NCBI RefSeq assembly: GCF_029717145.1
Contig: NZ_CP099222.1
Span: forward strand, 4,402,001 to 4,466,000
Direction: 5' to 3'
Source of the DNA: Citrobacter freundii
GTDB lineage: Bacteria > Pseudomonadota > Gammaproteobacteria > Enterobacterales > Enterobacteriaceae
DNA: 64,000 bases
In this document: positions 45,112 to 57,053 of the stretch, one piece after another
Numbering within the stretch: the stretch's first letter is position 1
Layout: every line of letters begins with the position of its first letter
Notes under the pieces: generated by a model
Databases searched by the model: none
What the model was told of the DNA's origin: nothing
Seen by the model: only the letters and a program-made list of their open reading frames with translations
Made by a program: the position numbers and the translations under genes

Positions 45112-46536
45112 TTACTTACTAATACCATTGAGCTTATTCAATGTTTCTTCCATTTTGAGCGTTTCTTTACGGTTCAACGGATAGAAATAAATCAGCACGA
45201 CCGCCGCCAAAAACAGGCATAAAGCCGGCAAGAGATTCGCCATCGTATAAATATTTTCCTGCACAATGCTGGTTTGCACCGCACCGCCGGTTGATGACGA
45301 TTGATAACCAATGATCGCCAGCATAAAGCCGCCAATGGCCCCTGCGCACGCCTGACCCACCTTGCGGGCAAAGAAGTTCACGCCATAAACGGTACCATCC
45401 TCACGATCGCCGGTGACATACTGGTGGTAGTCGCAAACATCGGTCATGAATGCCCAAATCATCAGGTTGAATAACCCCGCCCCCAGCGTCGCCAGGAACA
45501 GGAAAACCAAATAGACTTTCGCGTCGGTGATATGGGTGAAGTACATGATCACGTACATGACCACCGAAAAGAGCAGCGCACCTACGCTGGCTTCTTTCTT
45601 ACCAAATCGCTTAGTGAGCCAGGATGCCGAGGGCGCCAGCAAAATCAAGGAACCAAAGGTAAACAGTAACGCGACAGACATCGCCTCTTTATTGTGGAAA
45701 TAGTCATTAAACAGGTAGGTCATATTGGTGCCGGAAAGCCCCTGATTAATCACGATCAGCAGATCCACAACAACTAAAACAATCAATGCTTTATTGCGTA
45801 TCAACCCTTTCAGAAGCACCGACACGGGCATGCTATCTTTTCTTTCCACCCGCACGCGTTCCGTCGTTAAATGGCAGGTCAGCGTTAAAAAGATAAAGCC
45901 CAGTATTGCGCAACCAATGGCGATCCAGAAGAAGTGCTGCCCGGAAATCACCTGGCTTCCGTCCACCAGAGTGGTGTACATCAGGATAGGAATAAAAAAG
46001 CCGGTTGCCCCGCCGCCGATTGCGGACCCAACGCTGCGGTAGGTTGAAAGCGATACGCGATCTTCCGGATTAGAGCTAATCGCCGCAGACATGGCACCAT
46101 AAGGAATACTCACAGTCGATAGCAGTGAGCCGTAAATGAAATAGGAGACGCAGATGTAGATAATTTTCGCCGTATAAGAAAAGTCTTGTACAAACGGCAG
46201 AAACAGGACGACCGCAATGATACAGAATGGATACTTCATGCGGCGTACCCAAGGGTTAAAACGCCCGTACGCCGTCAGTTTAGACGTATCACATAAGCGC
46301 CCTACGCCAACATCGACAAACGCATCAAAGAGTTTGGTCACAAAATAAAGTGAGCCAATAATAACGCCAGAAACACCGAGTACGTTGGTGTAATAAATCA
46401 TTAAAAAGCTATTCACTAACCCAAGAATAAAACAGGTTCCCAGGTCACCACATAAATAACCAATTTTATCTCTGAATCCGAAAGGTCTGACGGCAATACT
46501 GCTATTGCTTCTAATCATAGTTCCATCATTGGACAT
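45112..46536 (-). CDS. GPH-family sugar/cation symporter
   Basis: This is a 474-residue transporter of the glycoside-pentoside-hexuronide:cation symporter family (major facilitator fold). About twelve hydrophobic segments are visible. The family-type sequence DAFVDVGVGRLCDTS follows the second span, and IWAFMTDVCDYHQY with GTVYGVNFFARKVGQA lies near residues 370-410. Relatives include YihO/YihP, YicJ and the TogT oligogalacturonide carrier of plant pathogens. It follows the KdgM-type porin on the same strand after 89 bases, so the two probably serve one substrate. The substrate is not shown; an acidic di- or oligosaccharide is my inference. The pair replaces yiiX of E. coli K-12 at this place. 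Confidence 0.88.
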   Translation of the reverse strand: MSNDGTMIRSNSSIAVRPFGFRDKIGYLCGDLGTCFILGLVNSFLMIYYTNVLGVSGVIIGSLYFVTKLFDAFVDVGVGRLCDTSKLTAYGRFNPWVRRMKYPFCIIAVVLFLPFVQDFSYTAKIIYICVSYFIYGSLLSTVSIPYGAMSAAISSNPEDRVSLSTYRSVGSAIGGGATGFFIPILMYTTLVDGSQVISGQHFFWIAIGCAILGFIFLTLTCHLTTERVRVERKDSMPVSVLLKGLIRNKALIVLVVVDLLIVINQGLSGTNMTYLFNDYFHNKEAMSVALLFTFGSLILLAPSASWLTKRFGKKEASVGALLFSVVMYVIMYFTHITDAKVYLVFLFLATLGAGLFNLMIWAFMTDVCDYHQYVTGDREDGTVYGVNFFARKVGQACAGAIGGFMLAIIGYQSSSTGGAVQTSIVQENIYTMANLLPALCLFLAAVVLIYFYPLNRKETLKMEETLNKLNGISK

Positions 46537-46625
46537 GATGTCAACTCCTTAGATACACTATTCACGCAAATTATGCTTATATCCCGATACTCAGCGTAAT
46601 AAACCGATGAGAAGAGTATTAGCGA

Positions 46626-47306
46626 TCAGAAGTTATAACCGAGACCGACACGATAACGGGTCTGACGATCGTCTGTCGTTGTTGTGTTATAACCTGATGA
46701 AACATTACCGATTTCAACAAAAGGAACCCAGGAACCTATGTTATAGGCAACCCGGAAGTTATACTCATAATCTTCGCTTTTGTTGTTATATAAATCTTCA
46801 CTATCGGCAATTTTATAAATTCCGTTCAGTTCAAACATCCAGTTATTGATGTTATAACCAACCCAGGCTTCAGGGCGATAAACCATACGGTCATCTTTAC
46901 CCTCCGTGTTTCTACGCATGTACTCTTGACGATAGCGGAACGCGGTCCACCAGTTGTCATTGATGTTATACTGCACGCGAATATAAGGCTTATAAATCGT
47001 GATGTTATCGCCAGTCTCGATTGCAATACCCGGCTGCCAGGTAAGCCCCTGCGAAGTAAATTGATAGCTTGCTGTATACTCGTTGCCGTTACTTTCCATA
47101 TTGTTCCACGCATCATTCGATTGCGAGTCATCGGAACGTGAGATAGCTTCGACTGCCACACCAAAACCGGTAGCAAAACGGTGAGACATATAAACACGGT
47201 CATAGTTACGGCCATCGTCATAATATTCATGGCGGTAATCAACATAACCTGCGTGTGCAGCTGCAGAGAATAATGGAATAAGTAATAATGCGGAGTTTAA
47301 TTTCAT
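46626..47306 (-). CDS. KdgM-family outer-membrane porin
   Basis: This is a 226-residue small monomeric porin of the oligogalacturonate-specific KdgM type. The signal peptide is MKLNSALLLIPLFSAAAHA (the start at 47306 leaves a clean signal; the longer frame adds 13 residues). The mature protein opens GYVDYRHEYYD, typical of the family, and then shows alternating strands rich in Tyr, Arg and Asp/Asn, ending YRVGLGYNF with the C-terminal aromatic needed for barrel assembly. The closest named relatives are KdgM, NanC and OmpL. With the GPH symporter downstream it forms a two-membrane uptake route. No lyase gene is adjacent. Confidence 0.9.
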   Translation of the reverse strand: MKLNSALLLIPLFSAAAHAGYVDYRHEYYDDGRNYDRVYMSHRFATGFGVAVEAISRSDDSQSNDAWNNMESNGNEYTASYQFTSQGLTWQPGIAIETGDNITIYKPYIRVQYNINDNWWTAFRYRQEYMRRNTEGKDDRMVYRPEAWVGYNINNWMFELNGIYKIADSEDLYNNKSEDYEYNFRVAYNIGSWVPFVEIGNVSSGYNTTTTDDRQTRYRVGLGYNF

Positions 47307-47440
47307 AAACGTCCCTTCCCATAAACAATTAAGGAATGAATCCATATGACCTCCCTAAAAAGGATAATCAAATTGGATCTATGAATAATTTTAGATTTCC
47401 CAAAAATTGTATTTAAGCTGGAGGGACAAAACCTTTTAAA

Positions 47441-47541
47441 TTTTGCCAAAAACTCAAATCAGTGGCAAAAACGTAAAGATAAAAACGATAAAGATCACCA
47501 ATGGAAACATTTTACCGATAAAATAAAAACACCATTTTATT
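47441..47541. promoter_or_regulatory. Inverted repeats upstream of the porin gene
   Basis: The 336-base gap 47307-47642 is A/T-rich with no gene. It holds a perfect inverted repeat TTTTGCCA-N14-TGGCAAAA (47441-47470), arm centres 22 bases apart. It also holds AATAAAA-N6-TTTTATT (47522-47541), which resembles a KdgR-type box but with a spacer of six instead of five. These are candidate operators only. Confidence 0.35.
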
Positions 47542-47600
47542 TATGCATTGGTTTTACATTCACCGCAAGCATACATATTTCAGCACTGATTCACAGGTAC

Positions 47601-47627
47601 AAAAAAAGCGCCTTACGGCGCTTTTTT
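47601..47627 (-). terminator. Terminator of rpmE
   Basis: AAAAAAAGCGCC-TTAC-GGCGCTTTTTT is a bidirectional type hairpin with seven A and six T residues, about 15 bases after the rpmE stop. Confidence 0.92.
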
Positions 47628-47642
47628 CCGACAGCAAAAAAC

Positions 47643-47897
<255 letters not shown>

Positions 47898-47924
47898 CTA
47901 ACGCCAGACACCACGCGATGTTAA

Positions 47925-48050
47925 TTATTCCCCGTCACCTTTCACACTGCTGATGCGTTGCCTGCGTTCACTCACTCTGGTCACATAGTTCACTATGCTC
48001 CCAGAGATTCGTTCGCTTGCCGCCTTCCAGCTGCGCGAAACTCTCGGGTA
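47925..48050 (-). repeat. ERIC/IRU element, copy 1
   Basis: The minus strand reads TTTCGCGCAGCTGGAAGGCG, then GCAAGCGAACGAATCTCTGG, GAGCATAGTGAACTATGTGA, CCAGAGTGAGTGAACGCAGG and CAACGCATCAGCAGTGTGAA. This is the 126-bp ERIC consensus, with core stems CATAG/CTATG and TCTGG/CCAGA. It lies between the divergent rpmE and priA. Confidence 0.88.
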
Positions 48051-48127
48051 ATGGTCAGTATTTGACGCAATCAATTTGCATCAAAGGCGGCGAATCATAC
48101 AGAAATTAGCCTGCTCATGCAAACTGA

Positions 48128-50389
<2,262 letters not shown>

Positions 50390-50545
50390 GCCCTCATGAT
50401 GCGAGGCGGATCGTAAAATTAAATATCCATCACACTTTTTATGAAAATTCTGTAACTGCTTCGATTCACTATCTGATAAAAATGTTTCAGATGAAGGTTA
50501 CCCAGGGACAGAGCTGCACCAGCAGCGCCCTGGCGAGGAGAAAGA

Positions 50546-51571
50546 GTGAAACCGAACAAGCAGGTCACTGCCGCAACGATGAAAGATGTTGCCCTGAAGG
50601 CGAAGGTCTCCACGGCAACCGTTTCCCGTGCATTGATGAATCCAGACAAAGTCTCTCAGTCAACCCGTAACAAGGTTGAGCAGGCCGCTCTGGAAGTAGG
50701 ATATTTACCGCAGTCAATGGGCCGCAACGTTAAGCGTAATGAATCACGTACCATCCTGGTCATCGTCCCGGATATTTGCGATCCCTTTTTCAGCGAAGTC
50801 ATTCGCGGCATTGAAGTCACCGCCGCCGAGCAGGGTTATCTGGTGCTGATCGGCGATTGCGCGCATCAGAACCAGCAGGAAAAGACCTTTCTTAACCTCA
50901 TTATTACCAAGCAAATTGACGGCATGGTGCTGCTCAGCTCACGCCTGCCATTTGATGCCAGCGTAGAAGAACAGCGCAATTTACCGCCGATGGTGATGTC
51001 CAATGAGTTCGCGCCTGAGCTGGAACTGCCCACCGTTCACATTGATAACCTCACCGCCGCCTTTAACGCGATGAACTATCTGCTGGAGTTGGGGCACAAA
51101 CGCATCGGCTGTATCGCCGGACCAGAAGATATGCCACTGTGCCACTATCGCCTGCAAGGTTACGTTCAGGCGTTACGTCGCAGTGGGATTACCGTCGATC
51201 CGCATTTTATTGCGCGCGGCGATTTTACCTACGAAGCGGGGGCTAACGCGCTAAAACAACTGCTTGAACAGCCTCAACCACCGACAGCCGTCTTTTGCCA
51301 CAGCGACGTCATGGCGCTGGGCGCACTTTCCTACGCCAAACGCCAGGGACTGAAAGTGCCTGACGACCTGTCGATTATTGGCTTTGATAACATTTCACTG
51401 ACGGAATATTGTGATCCACCGCTGACAACCGTCGCACAGCCGCGTTTCGATATCGGACGTGAGGCTATGCTGTTACTGCTCGATCAACTCCAGGGGCAAA
51501 ATGTCAGCAGCGGGTCACGTTTACTGGACTGTGAACTCATTATTCGGGGCACCACCCGGGCACTGACGTAA
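50546..51571 (+). CDS. cytR: Cytidine-responsive LacI-family repressor
   Basis: CytR represses nucleoside uptake and breakdown genes together with CRP and is relieved by cytidine. The LacI helix-turn-helix is at about 12-33 (MKDVALKAKVSTATVSRALM), followed by the hinge and a periplasmic-binding-protein-like effector domain. The 341 residues equal E. coli. The DNA-binding half is nearly identical, while the effector domain varies more. It lies between priA and ftsN on the same strand. Confidence 0.96.
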   Translation: MKPNKQVTAATMKDVALKAKVSTATVSRALMNPDKVSQSTRNKVEQAALEVGYLPQSMGRNVKRNESRTILVIVPDICDPFFSEVIRGIEVTAAEQGYLVLIGDCAHQNQQEKTFLNLIITKQIDGMVLLSSRLPFDASVEEQRNLPPMVMSNEFAPELELPTVHIDNLTAAFNAMNYLLELGHKRIGCIAGPEDMPLCHYRLQGYVQALRRSGITVDPHFIARGDFTYEAGANALKQLLEQPQPPTAVFCHSDVMALGALSYAKRQGLKVPDDLSIIGFDNISLTEYCDPPLTTVAQPRFDIGREAMLLLLDQLQGQNVSSGSRLLDCELIIRGTTRALT

Positions 51572-51607
51572 AGTAAAGTGCTTTCGGACTCCCCTGTCTG
51601 GTCAAAG

Positions 51608-51634
51608 GCCCGCCGCTTAAGTAACATGGCGGGC
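51608..51634 (+). other. Hairpin between cytR and ftsN
   Basis: GCCCGCC/GGCGGGC forms a perfect 7-bp stem with a 13-base loop, about 37 bases after the cytR stop and 31 bases before the ftsN start. No T run follows, so termination is uncertain; it might slow read-through. Confidence 0.45.
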
Positions 51635-51664
51635 TGACGAACGAATAAATACAGCGAAACGATA

Positions 51665-52630
51665 GTGGCACAACGAGATTATGTACGTCGCGGCCAACCG
51701 GCACCTTCGCGGCGCAAAAAGAGCACCTCACGGAATAAGCAACGCAATACGCCTGCGGTTTCACCCGCGATGGTCGCTATTGCAGCAGCCGTACTCGTGA
51801 CCTTTATCGGTGGTCTGTACTTCATTACGCATCACAAGAAAGAAGAGTCCGAGACGCTGCAAAACCAGAAAGTTACCGGCAATGGCATTCCGCCGAAGCC
51901 GGAGGAACGCTGGCGATACATCAAAGAGCTGGAAAGCCGTCAACCAGGCGTGCGTGCACCAACCGAACCCTCTGCGGGCGGTGAAGTGCTGAATGCCGAT
52001 CAGCTGACCAATGAGCAGCGCCAGTTGCTGGCGCAAATGCAGGCTGATATGCGTCAGCAGCCTACTCAGCTCAACGAAGTTCCGTGGAATGAGCAAACGC
52101 CTGCGCAGCGCCAGCAAACGCTGCAGCGTCAGCGTCAGGTGCAGCAACAGCAATGGAGCAACGCGCAGCAGCAGGCTCAGCAGCCACGCCCTCGGGCAAC
52201 GGAGCAGCCTCAGCAGCAGCAAACGCGTACCGCACAAGCCGCGCCGGTGCAGCAACCTCGTCAAACGCAGCCCAAACCTGCGGCCCAACAGCCATACCAG
52301 GATCTGCTGCAGACGCCTGCACATACCGCTGCCGCTCAGCCGAAGACGCAGCCAGCAGCACCGATTACCGAAGTGCCGAAGCAGACTGCTGAGAAAAAAG
52401 ATGAGCGCCGCTGGATGGTGCAGTGTGGGTCGTTTAAAGGGGCTGAACAGGCAGAAACCGTGCGTGCACAGCTGGCTTTTGAGGGCTTTAACTCCCGTAT
52501 TACCACCAACAACGGCTGGAATCGCGTGGTTATTGGCCCACTCAAAGGCAAAGAAAACGCTGACAACACCATCAGCCGTTTGAAAGTAGCGGGTCACACA
52601 AACTGTATTCGACTGTCTGCCGGGGGTTGA
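51665..52630 (+). CDS. ftsN: Cell division protein FtsN
   Basis: FtsN is the late bitopic protein that triggers septal peptidoglycan synthesis by FtsWI. A basic cytoplasmic tail (MAQRDYVRRG) precedes a single membrane helix at about 33-54. A periplasmic stretch with the essential short segment (about 75-93) and a long Gln/Pro/Thr-rich linker follow. The C-terminal SPOR domain (about 244-321, WMVQCGSFKGAEQAE) binds denuded glycan. The start codon is GTG, as in E. coli. Length is 321 against 319. Its stop codon overlaps the heat-shock promoter of hslV. Confidence 0.96.
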   Translation: MAQRDYVRRGQPAPSRRKKSTSRNKQRNTPAVSPAMVAIAAAVLVTFIGGLYFITHHKKEESETLQNQKVTGNGIPPKPEERWRYIKELESRQPGVRAPTEPSAGGEVLNADQLTNEQRQLLAQMQADMRQQPTQLNEVPWNEQTPAQRQQTLQRQRQVQQQQWSNAQQQAQQPRPRATEQPQQQQTRTAQAAPVQQPRQTQPKPAAQQPYQDLLQTPAHTAAAQPKTQPAAPITEVPKQTAEKKDERRWMVQCGSFKGAEQAETVRAQLAFEGFNSRITTNNGWNRVVIGPLKGKENADNTISRLKVAGHTNCIRLSAGG

Positions 52631-52654
52631 AACCCCCAAAATCCCCCCCATCTA
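52626..52654 (+). promoter_or_regulatory. Sigma-32 heat-shock promoter of hslVU
   Basis: GTTGAAA (52626-52632) and CCCCATCTA (52646-52654) are separated by 13 bases, the RpoH promoter pattern. The -35 element overlaps the ftsN stop codon. Confidence 0.88.
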
Positions 52655-52666
52655 TACTTGCATTAC

Positions 52667-52688
52667 GCCCCGTACATCTGTGCGGGGC
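52667..52688 (+). other. 5'-UTR stem-loop of hslVU mRNA
   Basis: GCCCCG/CGGGGC forms a 6-bp stem near the 5' end of the hslVU transcript. A stem-loop at this place is known to stabilise the E. coli mRNA. Confidence 0.7.
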
Positions 52689-52722
52689 CTGAATTCCGTA
52701 TTTGTAACCAAGGGGTCTGCTC

Positions 52723-53253
52723 GTGACAACAATAGTAAGCGTACGCCGTAACGGCCATGTGGTAATCGCCGGTGATGGTCAGGCCACACTGGGTAACACC
52801 GTAATGAAAGGCAACGTGAAAAAAGTCCGCCGTCTGTACAACGACAAAGTCATCGCGGGCTTTGCGGGCGGCACTGCGGATGCATTCACGCTGTTTGAAC
52901 TGTTTGAACGCAAACTTGAAATGCATCAGGGTCACCTGGTGAAAGCTGCCGTTGAGCTGGCGAAGGACTGGCGTACCGACCGTATGCTGCGCAAACTCGA
53001 AGCGCTGCTGGCTGTTGCCGATGAGACTGCATCACTCATCATTACCGGTAATGGCGATGTCATTCAGCCAGAAAACGATCTGATTGCCATCGGCTCCGGC
53101 GGTCCCTACGCCCAGGCTGCGGCACGTGCTCTGCTTGAAAACACCGAGCTTGGCGCCCGCGAGATTGCTGAGAAAGCGTTGGATATTGCAGGGGATATCT
53201 GCATTTATACCAACCACTTCCATACCATCGAAGAATTGAACTCCAAAGCGTAA
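52723..53253 (+). CDS. hslV: ATP-dependent protease peptidase subunit HslV
   Basis: HslV (ClpQ) is the proteasome-like dodecameric peptidase of the HslUV protease. The start is GTG, preceded by AAGGGG; removal of Met exposes the N-terminal threonine nucleophile ([10 protein letters not shown]). The motif [17 protein letters not shown] is present. All 176 residues match E. coli. hslU follows after 9 bases. It is heat-shock-controlled by the sigma-32 promoter just upstream. Confidence 0.98.
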   Translation: MTTIVSVRRNGHVVIAGDGQATLGNTVMKGNVKKVRRLYNDKVIAGFAGGTADAFTLFELFERKLEMHQGHLVKAAVELAKDWRTDRMLRKLEALLAVADETASLIITGNGDVIQPENDLIAIGSGGPYAQAAARALLENTELGAREIAEKALDIAGDICIYTNHFHTIEELNSKA

Positions 53254-53262
53254 GGATCCCCC

Positions 53263-54594
53263 ATGTCTGAAATGACCCCACGCGAAATTGTCAGCGAACT
53301 GAACAAACACATCATCGGCCAGGATAACGCCAAGCGTTCCGTGGCGATTGCTCTGCGTAACCGCTGGCGCCGCATGCAGCTCGACGAAGAGCTGCGCCAT
53401 GAAGTTACGCCAAAAAACATTCTGATGATTGGCCCAACCGGCGTCGGTAAAACCGAAATCGCCCGTCGTCTGGCAAAACTAGCCAACGCACCGTTTATCA
53501 AAGTTGAAGCCACGAAATTCACCGAAGTCGGCTATGTGGGTAAGGAAGTTGACTCCATCATCCGCGATCTGACCGATGCTGCCATTAAAATGGTCCGCGT
53601 CCAGGCGATCGAGAAAAACCGCTTCCGCGCCGAAGAAATGGCGGAAGAACGTATTCTCGACGTACTGATCCCACCAGCTAAAAATAACTGGGGACAGTCT
53701 GAACAGCCTCAGGAACCTTCCGCTGCACGTCAGGCATTCCGTAAAAAACTGCGTGAAGGCCAACTGGACGACAAAGAGATTGAAATTGATCTCGCCGCTG
53801 TGCCGATGGGCGTAGAAATTATGGCACCTCCTGGCATGGAAGAGATGACCAGCCAGCTGCAGTCCATGTTCCAGAACCTGGGCGGCCAGAAACAAAAACC
53901 GCGTAAGCTGAAAATCAAAGAAGCCATGAAGCTGTTGATTGAAGAAGAAGCGGCGAAGCTGGTAAACCCGGAAGAACTGAAGCAAGACGCTATCGACGCC
54001 GTTGAGCAGCACGGGATCGTGTTTATCGACGAAATCGACAAAATCTGTAAGCGCGGTGAATCCTCCGGTCCGGACGTGTCCCGTGAAGGCGTGCAGCGCG
54101 ACCTGCTGCCGCTGGTCGAAGGCTGCACCGTCTCGACCAAGCACGGCATGGTGAAAACAGATCACATTCTGTTTATCGCTTCCGGCGCGTTCCAGGTGGC
54201 GAAACCGTCCGACCTGATCCCGGAACTGCAGGGTCGTCTGCCAATTCGTGTAGAATTGCAGGCACTGACCACCAGCGATTTCGAGCGTATCCTGACTGAG
54301 CCTAACGCCTCCATCACCGTCCAGTACAAAGCGCTGATGGCAACTGAAGGCGTTAATATTGAGTTCACGGAAGATGGCATTAAGCGCATCGCTCAGGCCG
54401 CCTGGCAGGTCAACGAAACCACCGAGAACATCGGTGCTCGTCGTCTGCACACCGTGCTTGAGCGTCTGATGGAAGATATTTCCTATGATGCGAGCGATTT
54501 AAACGGCCAAAGCATCACAATTGATGCCGAATATGTGAGCAAACATCTGGATGCGCTGGTCGCAGATGAAGATCTGAGCCGTTTTATCCTATAA
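53263..54594 (+). CDS. hslU: ATP-dependent protease ATPase subunit HslU
   Basis: HslU (ClpY) is the hexameric AAA+ unfoldase that feeds substrates such as SulA and RcsA to HslV. Walker A GPTGVGKT is at 57-64 and Walker [11 protein letters not shown] near 250-260. The I domain lies between them (about 110-240). The C-terminus LSRFIL inserts into HslV to activate it. Length 443 equals E. coli. Confidence 0.98.
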   Translation: MSEMTPREIVSELNKHIIGQDNAKRSVAIALRNRWRRMQLDEELRHEVTPKNILMIGPTGVGKTEIARRLAKLANAPFIKVEATKFTEVGYVGKEVDSIIRDLTDAAIKMVRVQAIEKNRFRAEEMAEERILDVLIPPAKNNWGQSEQPQEPSAARQAFRKKLREGQLDDKEIEIDLAAVPMGVEIMAPPGMEEMTSQLQSMFQNLGGQKQKPRKLKIKEAMKLLIEEEAAKLVNPEELKQDAIDAVEQHGIVFIDEIDKICKRGESSGPDVSREGVQRDLLPLVEGCTVSTKHGMVKTDHILFIASGAFQVAKPSDLIPELQGRLPIRVELQALTTSDFERILTEPNASITVQYKALMATEGVNIEFTEDGIKRIAQAAWQVNETTENIGARRLHTVLERLMEDISYDASDLNGQSITIDAEYVSKHLDALVADEDLSRFIL

Positions 54595-54621
54595 TCGCGT
54601 TCAATGCATTTTCATCACTGT

Positions 54622-54648
54622 TGATGGGGCTGATAAAGCCCCATTTTT
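54622..54648 (+). terminator. Terminator of hslVU
   Basis: ATGGGGCT/AGCCCCAT with a GATA loop is followed by TTTTTA, about 27 bases after hslU and 14 bases before the menA start. Confidence 0.85.
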
Positions 54649-54661
54649 ATTGGCGCTAAAT

Positions 54662-55591
54662 ATGACTGAACAACAACAAATTAGCCGCTCACAAGCCTGG
54701 CTGGAAAGTTTACGACCTAAGACCTTACCGCTCGCCTTCGCGGCGATCATCGTCGGTACGGCATTAGCATGGTGGCAAGGGTATTTCGATCCGCTGGTGG
54801 CTTTGCTGGCATTGATAACGGCGGGGCTGCTGCAAATCCTGTCCAATCTCGCAAACGACTATGGCGATGCTGTCAAAGGCAGCGACAAGCCTGACCGCAT
54901 TGGACCGCTGCGTGGCATGCAAAAAGGGGTGATCACCCAGCAGCAGATGAAGCGCGCATTAATGGTCACCGTGGCCTTAATTTGCCTGTCCGGCCTGGCA
55001 CTAGTGGCGGTGGCCTGCCACACGATGGCTGATTTTGTCGGCTTCCTGGTGCTCGGTGGCTTGTCGATTATCGCGGCGATCACCTATACCGTCGGCAATC
55101 GCCCCTATGGCTACATCGGCCTCGGTGATATTTCCGTGCTGGTTTTCTTCGGCTGGCTGAGCGTGATGGGCAGTTGGTATTTGCAGGCCCATACGCTGAT
55201 CCCCGCGCTGATCCTGCCAGCCACCGCCTGCGGTCTGCTGGCTACCGCGGTGCTCAACGTCAATAACCTGCGTGATATCAACAGCGACAGGGAGAACGGT
55301 AAAAACACGCTGGTGGTGCGTCTGGGGGCCGTGAATGCACGTCGTTACCATGCCTGCCTGCTGATGGGGACGCTGGTTTGCCTGGCGCTGTTTAATCTGT
55401 TTTCGCTGCAAAGTCTGTGGGGATGGCTGTTCATCCTGGCCGCTCCGCTGCTGATTAAGCAGGCGCGATACGTAATGCGTGAAATGGATCCGGCAGCAAT
55501 GCGTCCGATGCTGGAACGCACCGTAAAAGCGGCACTGTTAACTAACCTGCTGTTTGTGGTTGGAATTTTCCTAAGCCAGTGGTCTGTTTAA
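54662..55591 (+). CDS. menA: 1,4-Dihydroxy-2-naphthoate octaprenyltransferase
   Basis: MenA attaches the octaprenyl chain to dihydroxynaphthoate, giving demethylmenaquinone in the inner membrane. Eight or nine hydrophobic segments are visible. The first aspartate-rich site is ANDYGDAVKGSDKPDR and the second is NNLRDINSDRENGK, both needed for the metal-prenyl diphosphate. The start MTEQQQISR gives 309 residues against 308. rraA follows on the same strand, as in E. coli. Confidence 0.97.
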   Translation: MTEQQQISRSQAWLESLRPKTLPLAFAAIIVGTALAWWQGYFDPLVALLALITAGLLQILSNLANDYGDAVKGSDKPDRIGPLRGMQKGVITQQQMKRALMVTVALICLSGLALVAVACHTMADFVGFLVLGGLSIIAAITYTVGNRPYGYIGLGDISVLVFFGWLSVMGSWYLQAHTLIPALILPATACGLLATAVLNVNNLRDINSDRENGKNTLVVRLGAVNARRYHACLLMGTLVCLALFNLFSLQSLWGWLFILAAPLLIKQARYVMREMDPAAMRPMLERTVKAALLTNLLFVVGIFLSQWSV

Positions 55592-55683
55592 CTGACAAAT
55601 ATCAATTAACAATTGATGATTTTGCCAACAGTACACATAGCGCGATATACTAAAAATTCTCGCAGCAACTGAACGTTGAGCCT

Positions 55684-56169
55684 ATGAAATACGATACATC
55701 CGAGCTTTGTGACATCTACCAGGAAGATGTCAACGTCGTGGAACCACTGTTCTCTAACTTTGGGGGACGGTCGTCGTTTGGCGGACAAATCACCACGGTA
55801 AAATGTTTCGAGGACAACGGGTTGCTGTACGATCTGCTCGAACAAAATGGCCGTGGTCGCATTCTGCTGGTCGATGGCGGCGGCTCTGTCCGTCGTGCGC
55901 TGGTTGATGCCGAACTGGCGCGCCTGGCGGTACAGAATGAATGGGAAGGTCTGGTCATCTACGGTTCAGTACGCCAGGTAGACGATCTGGAAGAACTGGA
56001 CATCGGTATCCAGGCAATTGCCGCTATTCCGGTGGGTGCCGCAGGTGAAGGCATTGGAGAAAGCGATGTGCGCGTCAACTTCGGTGGCGTGACGTTCTTC
56101 TCCGGCGACCACCTGTACGCCGACAATACCGGGATGATCCTCTCCGAAGACCCACTCGATATCGAGTAA
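55684..56169 (+). CDS. rraA: Ribonuclease E inhibitor RraA
   Basis: RraA is a trimeric ring protein that binds the C-terminal half of RNase E and lowers mRNA decay. Its fold is that of class II aldolase-like proteins, and the motifs [24 protein letters not shown] and [15 protein letters not shown] are intact. All 161 residues match E. coli. It ends at an intrinsic terminator. Confidence 0.97.
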   Translation: MKYDTSELCDIYQEDVNVVEPLFSNFGGRSSFGGQITTVKCFEDNGLLYDLLEQNGRGRILLVDGGGSVRRALVDAELARLAVQNEWEGLVIYGSVRQVDDLEELDIGIQAIAAIPVGAAGEGIGESDVRVNFGGVTFFSGDHLYADNTGMILSEDPLDIE

Positions 56170-56172
56170 TCG

Positions 56173-56199
56173 AAAAAGGCACTGTAAGGTGCCTTTTTT
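56173..56199 (+). terminator. Terminator of rraA
   Basis: AGGCAC/GTGCCT with a six-base loop and a run of T, four bases after the rraA stop. Confidence 0.88.
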
Positions 56200-56207
56200 A
56201 TGCGTTA

Positions 56208-56245
56208 TCGCCGGATGGCGGCTTGCGCCTTATCCGGCCTACACG
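56208..56245. repeat. REP element after rraA
   Basis: CGCCGGATGGCGGCTTGCGCC and TTATCCGGCC form one REP hairpin, directly before an ERIC element. Confidence 0.8.
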
Positions 56246-56261
56246 CAGAGCCGATTACGCG

Positions 56262-56378
56262 AGAGATTTCGTGTTGTAGCAAGGCGGCAAACGAAGATAT
56301 CCCCAGGAGCGTAGTAAACTACGTGACTGGGGTAGCTGAGCACAGCCAACGCTGCTACGGCGCGAAAGATAAAGCGTA
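56262..56378 (+). repeat. ERIC/IRU element, copy 2
   Basis: The plus strand reads ATTTCGTGTTGTAGCAAGGC, GGCAAACGAAGATATCCCCA, GGAGCGTAGTAAACTACGTG, ACTGGGGTAGCTGAGCACAG and CCAACGCTGCTACGGCGCGA. Core stems are CGTAG/CTACG and CCCCAG/CTGGGG. It lies between the convergent rraA and zapB and ends at the zapB stop. Confidence 0.9.
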
Positions 56379-56379
56379 A

Positions 56380-56706
<327 letters not shown>

Positions 56707-56930
56707 CTACTTAGCACCGATTGTATGAAGCCGCGCCATCCCTGTCCAGCAGCATCCCGCGTAGATTGCGGTTTGCAACACTTTTAATCCTTGTCCTGGC
56801 GACAAACACCCTATAGCTCAAAAGTGTTAACATATTGGTTAATGAAATGATTCAGCTCACACTAGTTATGTATTACAAATACCTCGTTATGGCGCGAAAA
56901 CGCTCATTTTGTTGATGCAGCACACACATT

Positions 56931-56975
56931 TTAATTTCGATATTTCTCGTTTTTGCTCGTTAACGATAAATTAAC
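56931..56975 (+). promoter_or_regulatory. GlpR operators and control region of glpFKX
   Basis: The 428-base gap 56626-57053 has no gene. At 56931-56975 sequences TTAATTTCGATATTTCTCG and TTGCTCGTTAACGATAAATT resemble two GlpR operators (consensus ATGTTCGATAACGAACAT) and match the E. coli glpF leader closely. A CRP-type half site may lie just upstream near 56912-56928. Confidence 0.7.
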
Positions 56976-57053
56976 AGTGTGCCTACCGGGCTCCGGGGAT
57001 GTCAGTGACCTTCTCGCACACAATAAACATTAATCTCTCTTCAGGATCCGATT

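Noticed and set aside
51761-52651. 296-codon open frame antisense to ftsN
   Set aside because: It is the mirror of a Gln-rich coding sequence (CAG/CAA read as Leu-rich), with no family resemblance; ftsN explains the region.
53479-54450. 323-codon open frame antisense to hslU
   Set aside because: Shadow frame; the sense strand encodes a complete HslU with all motifs.
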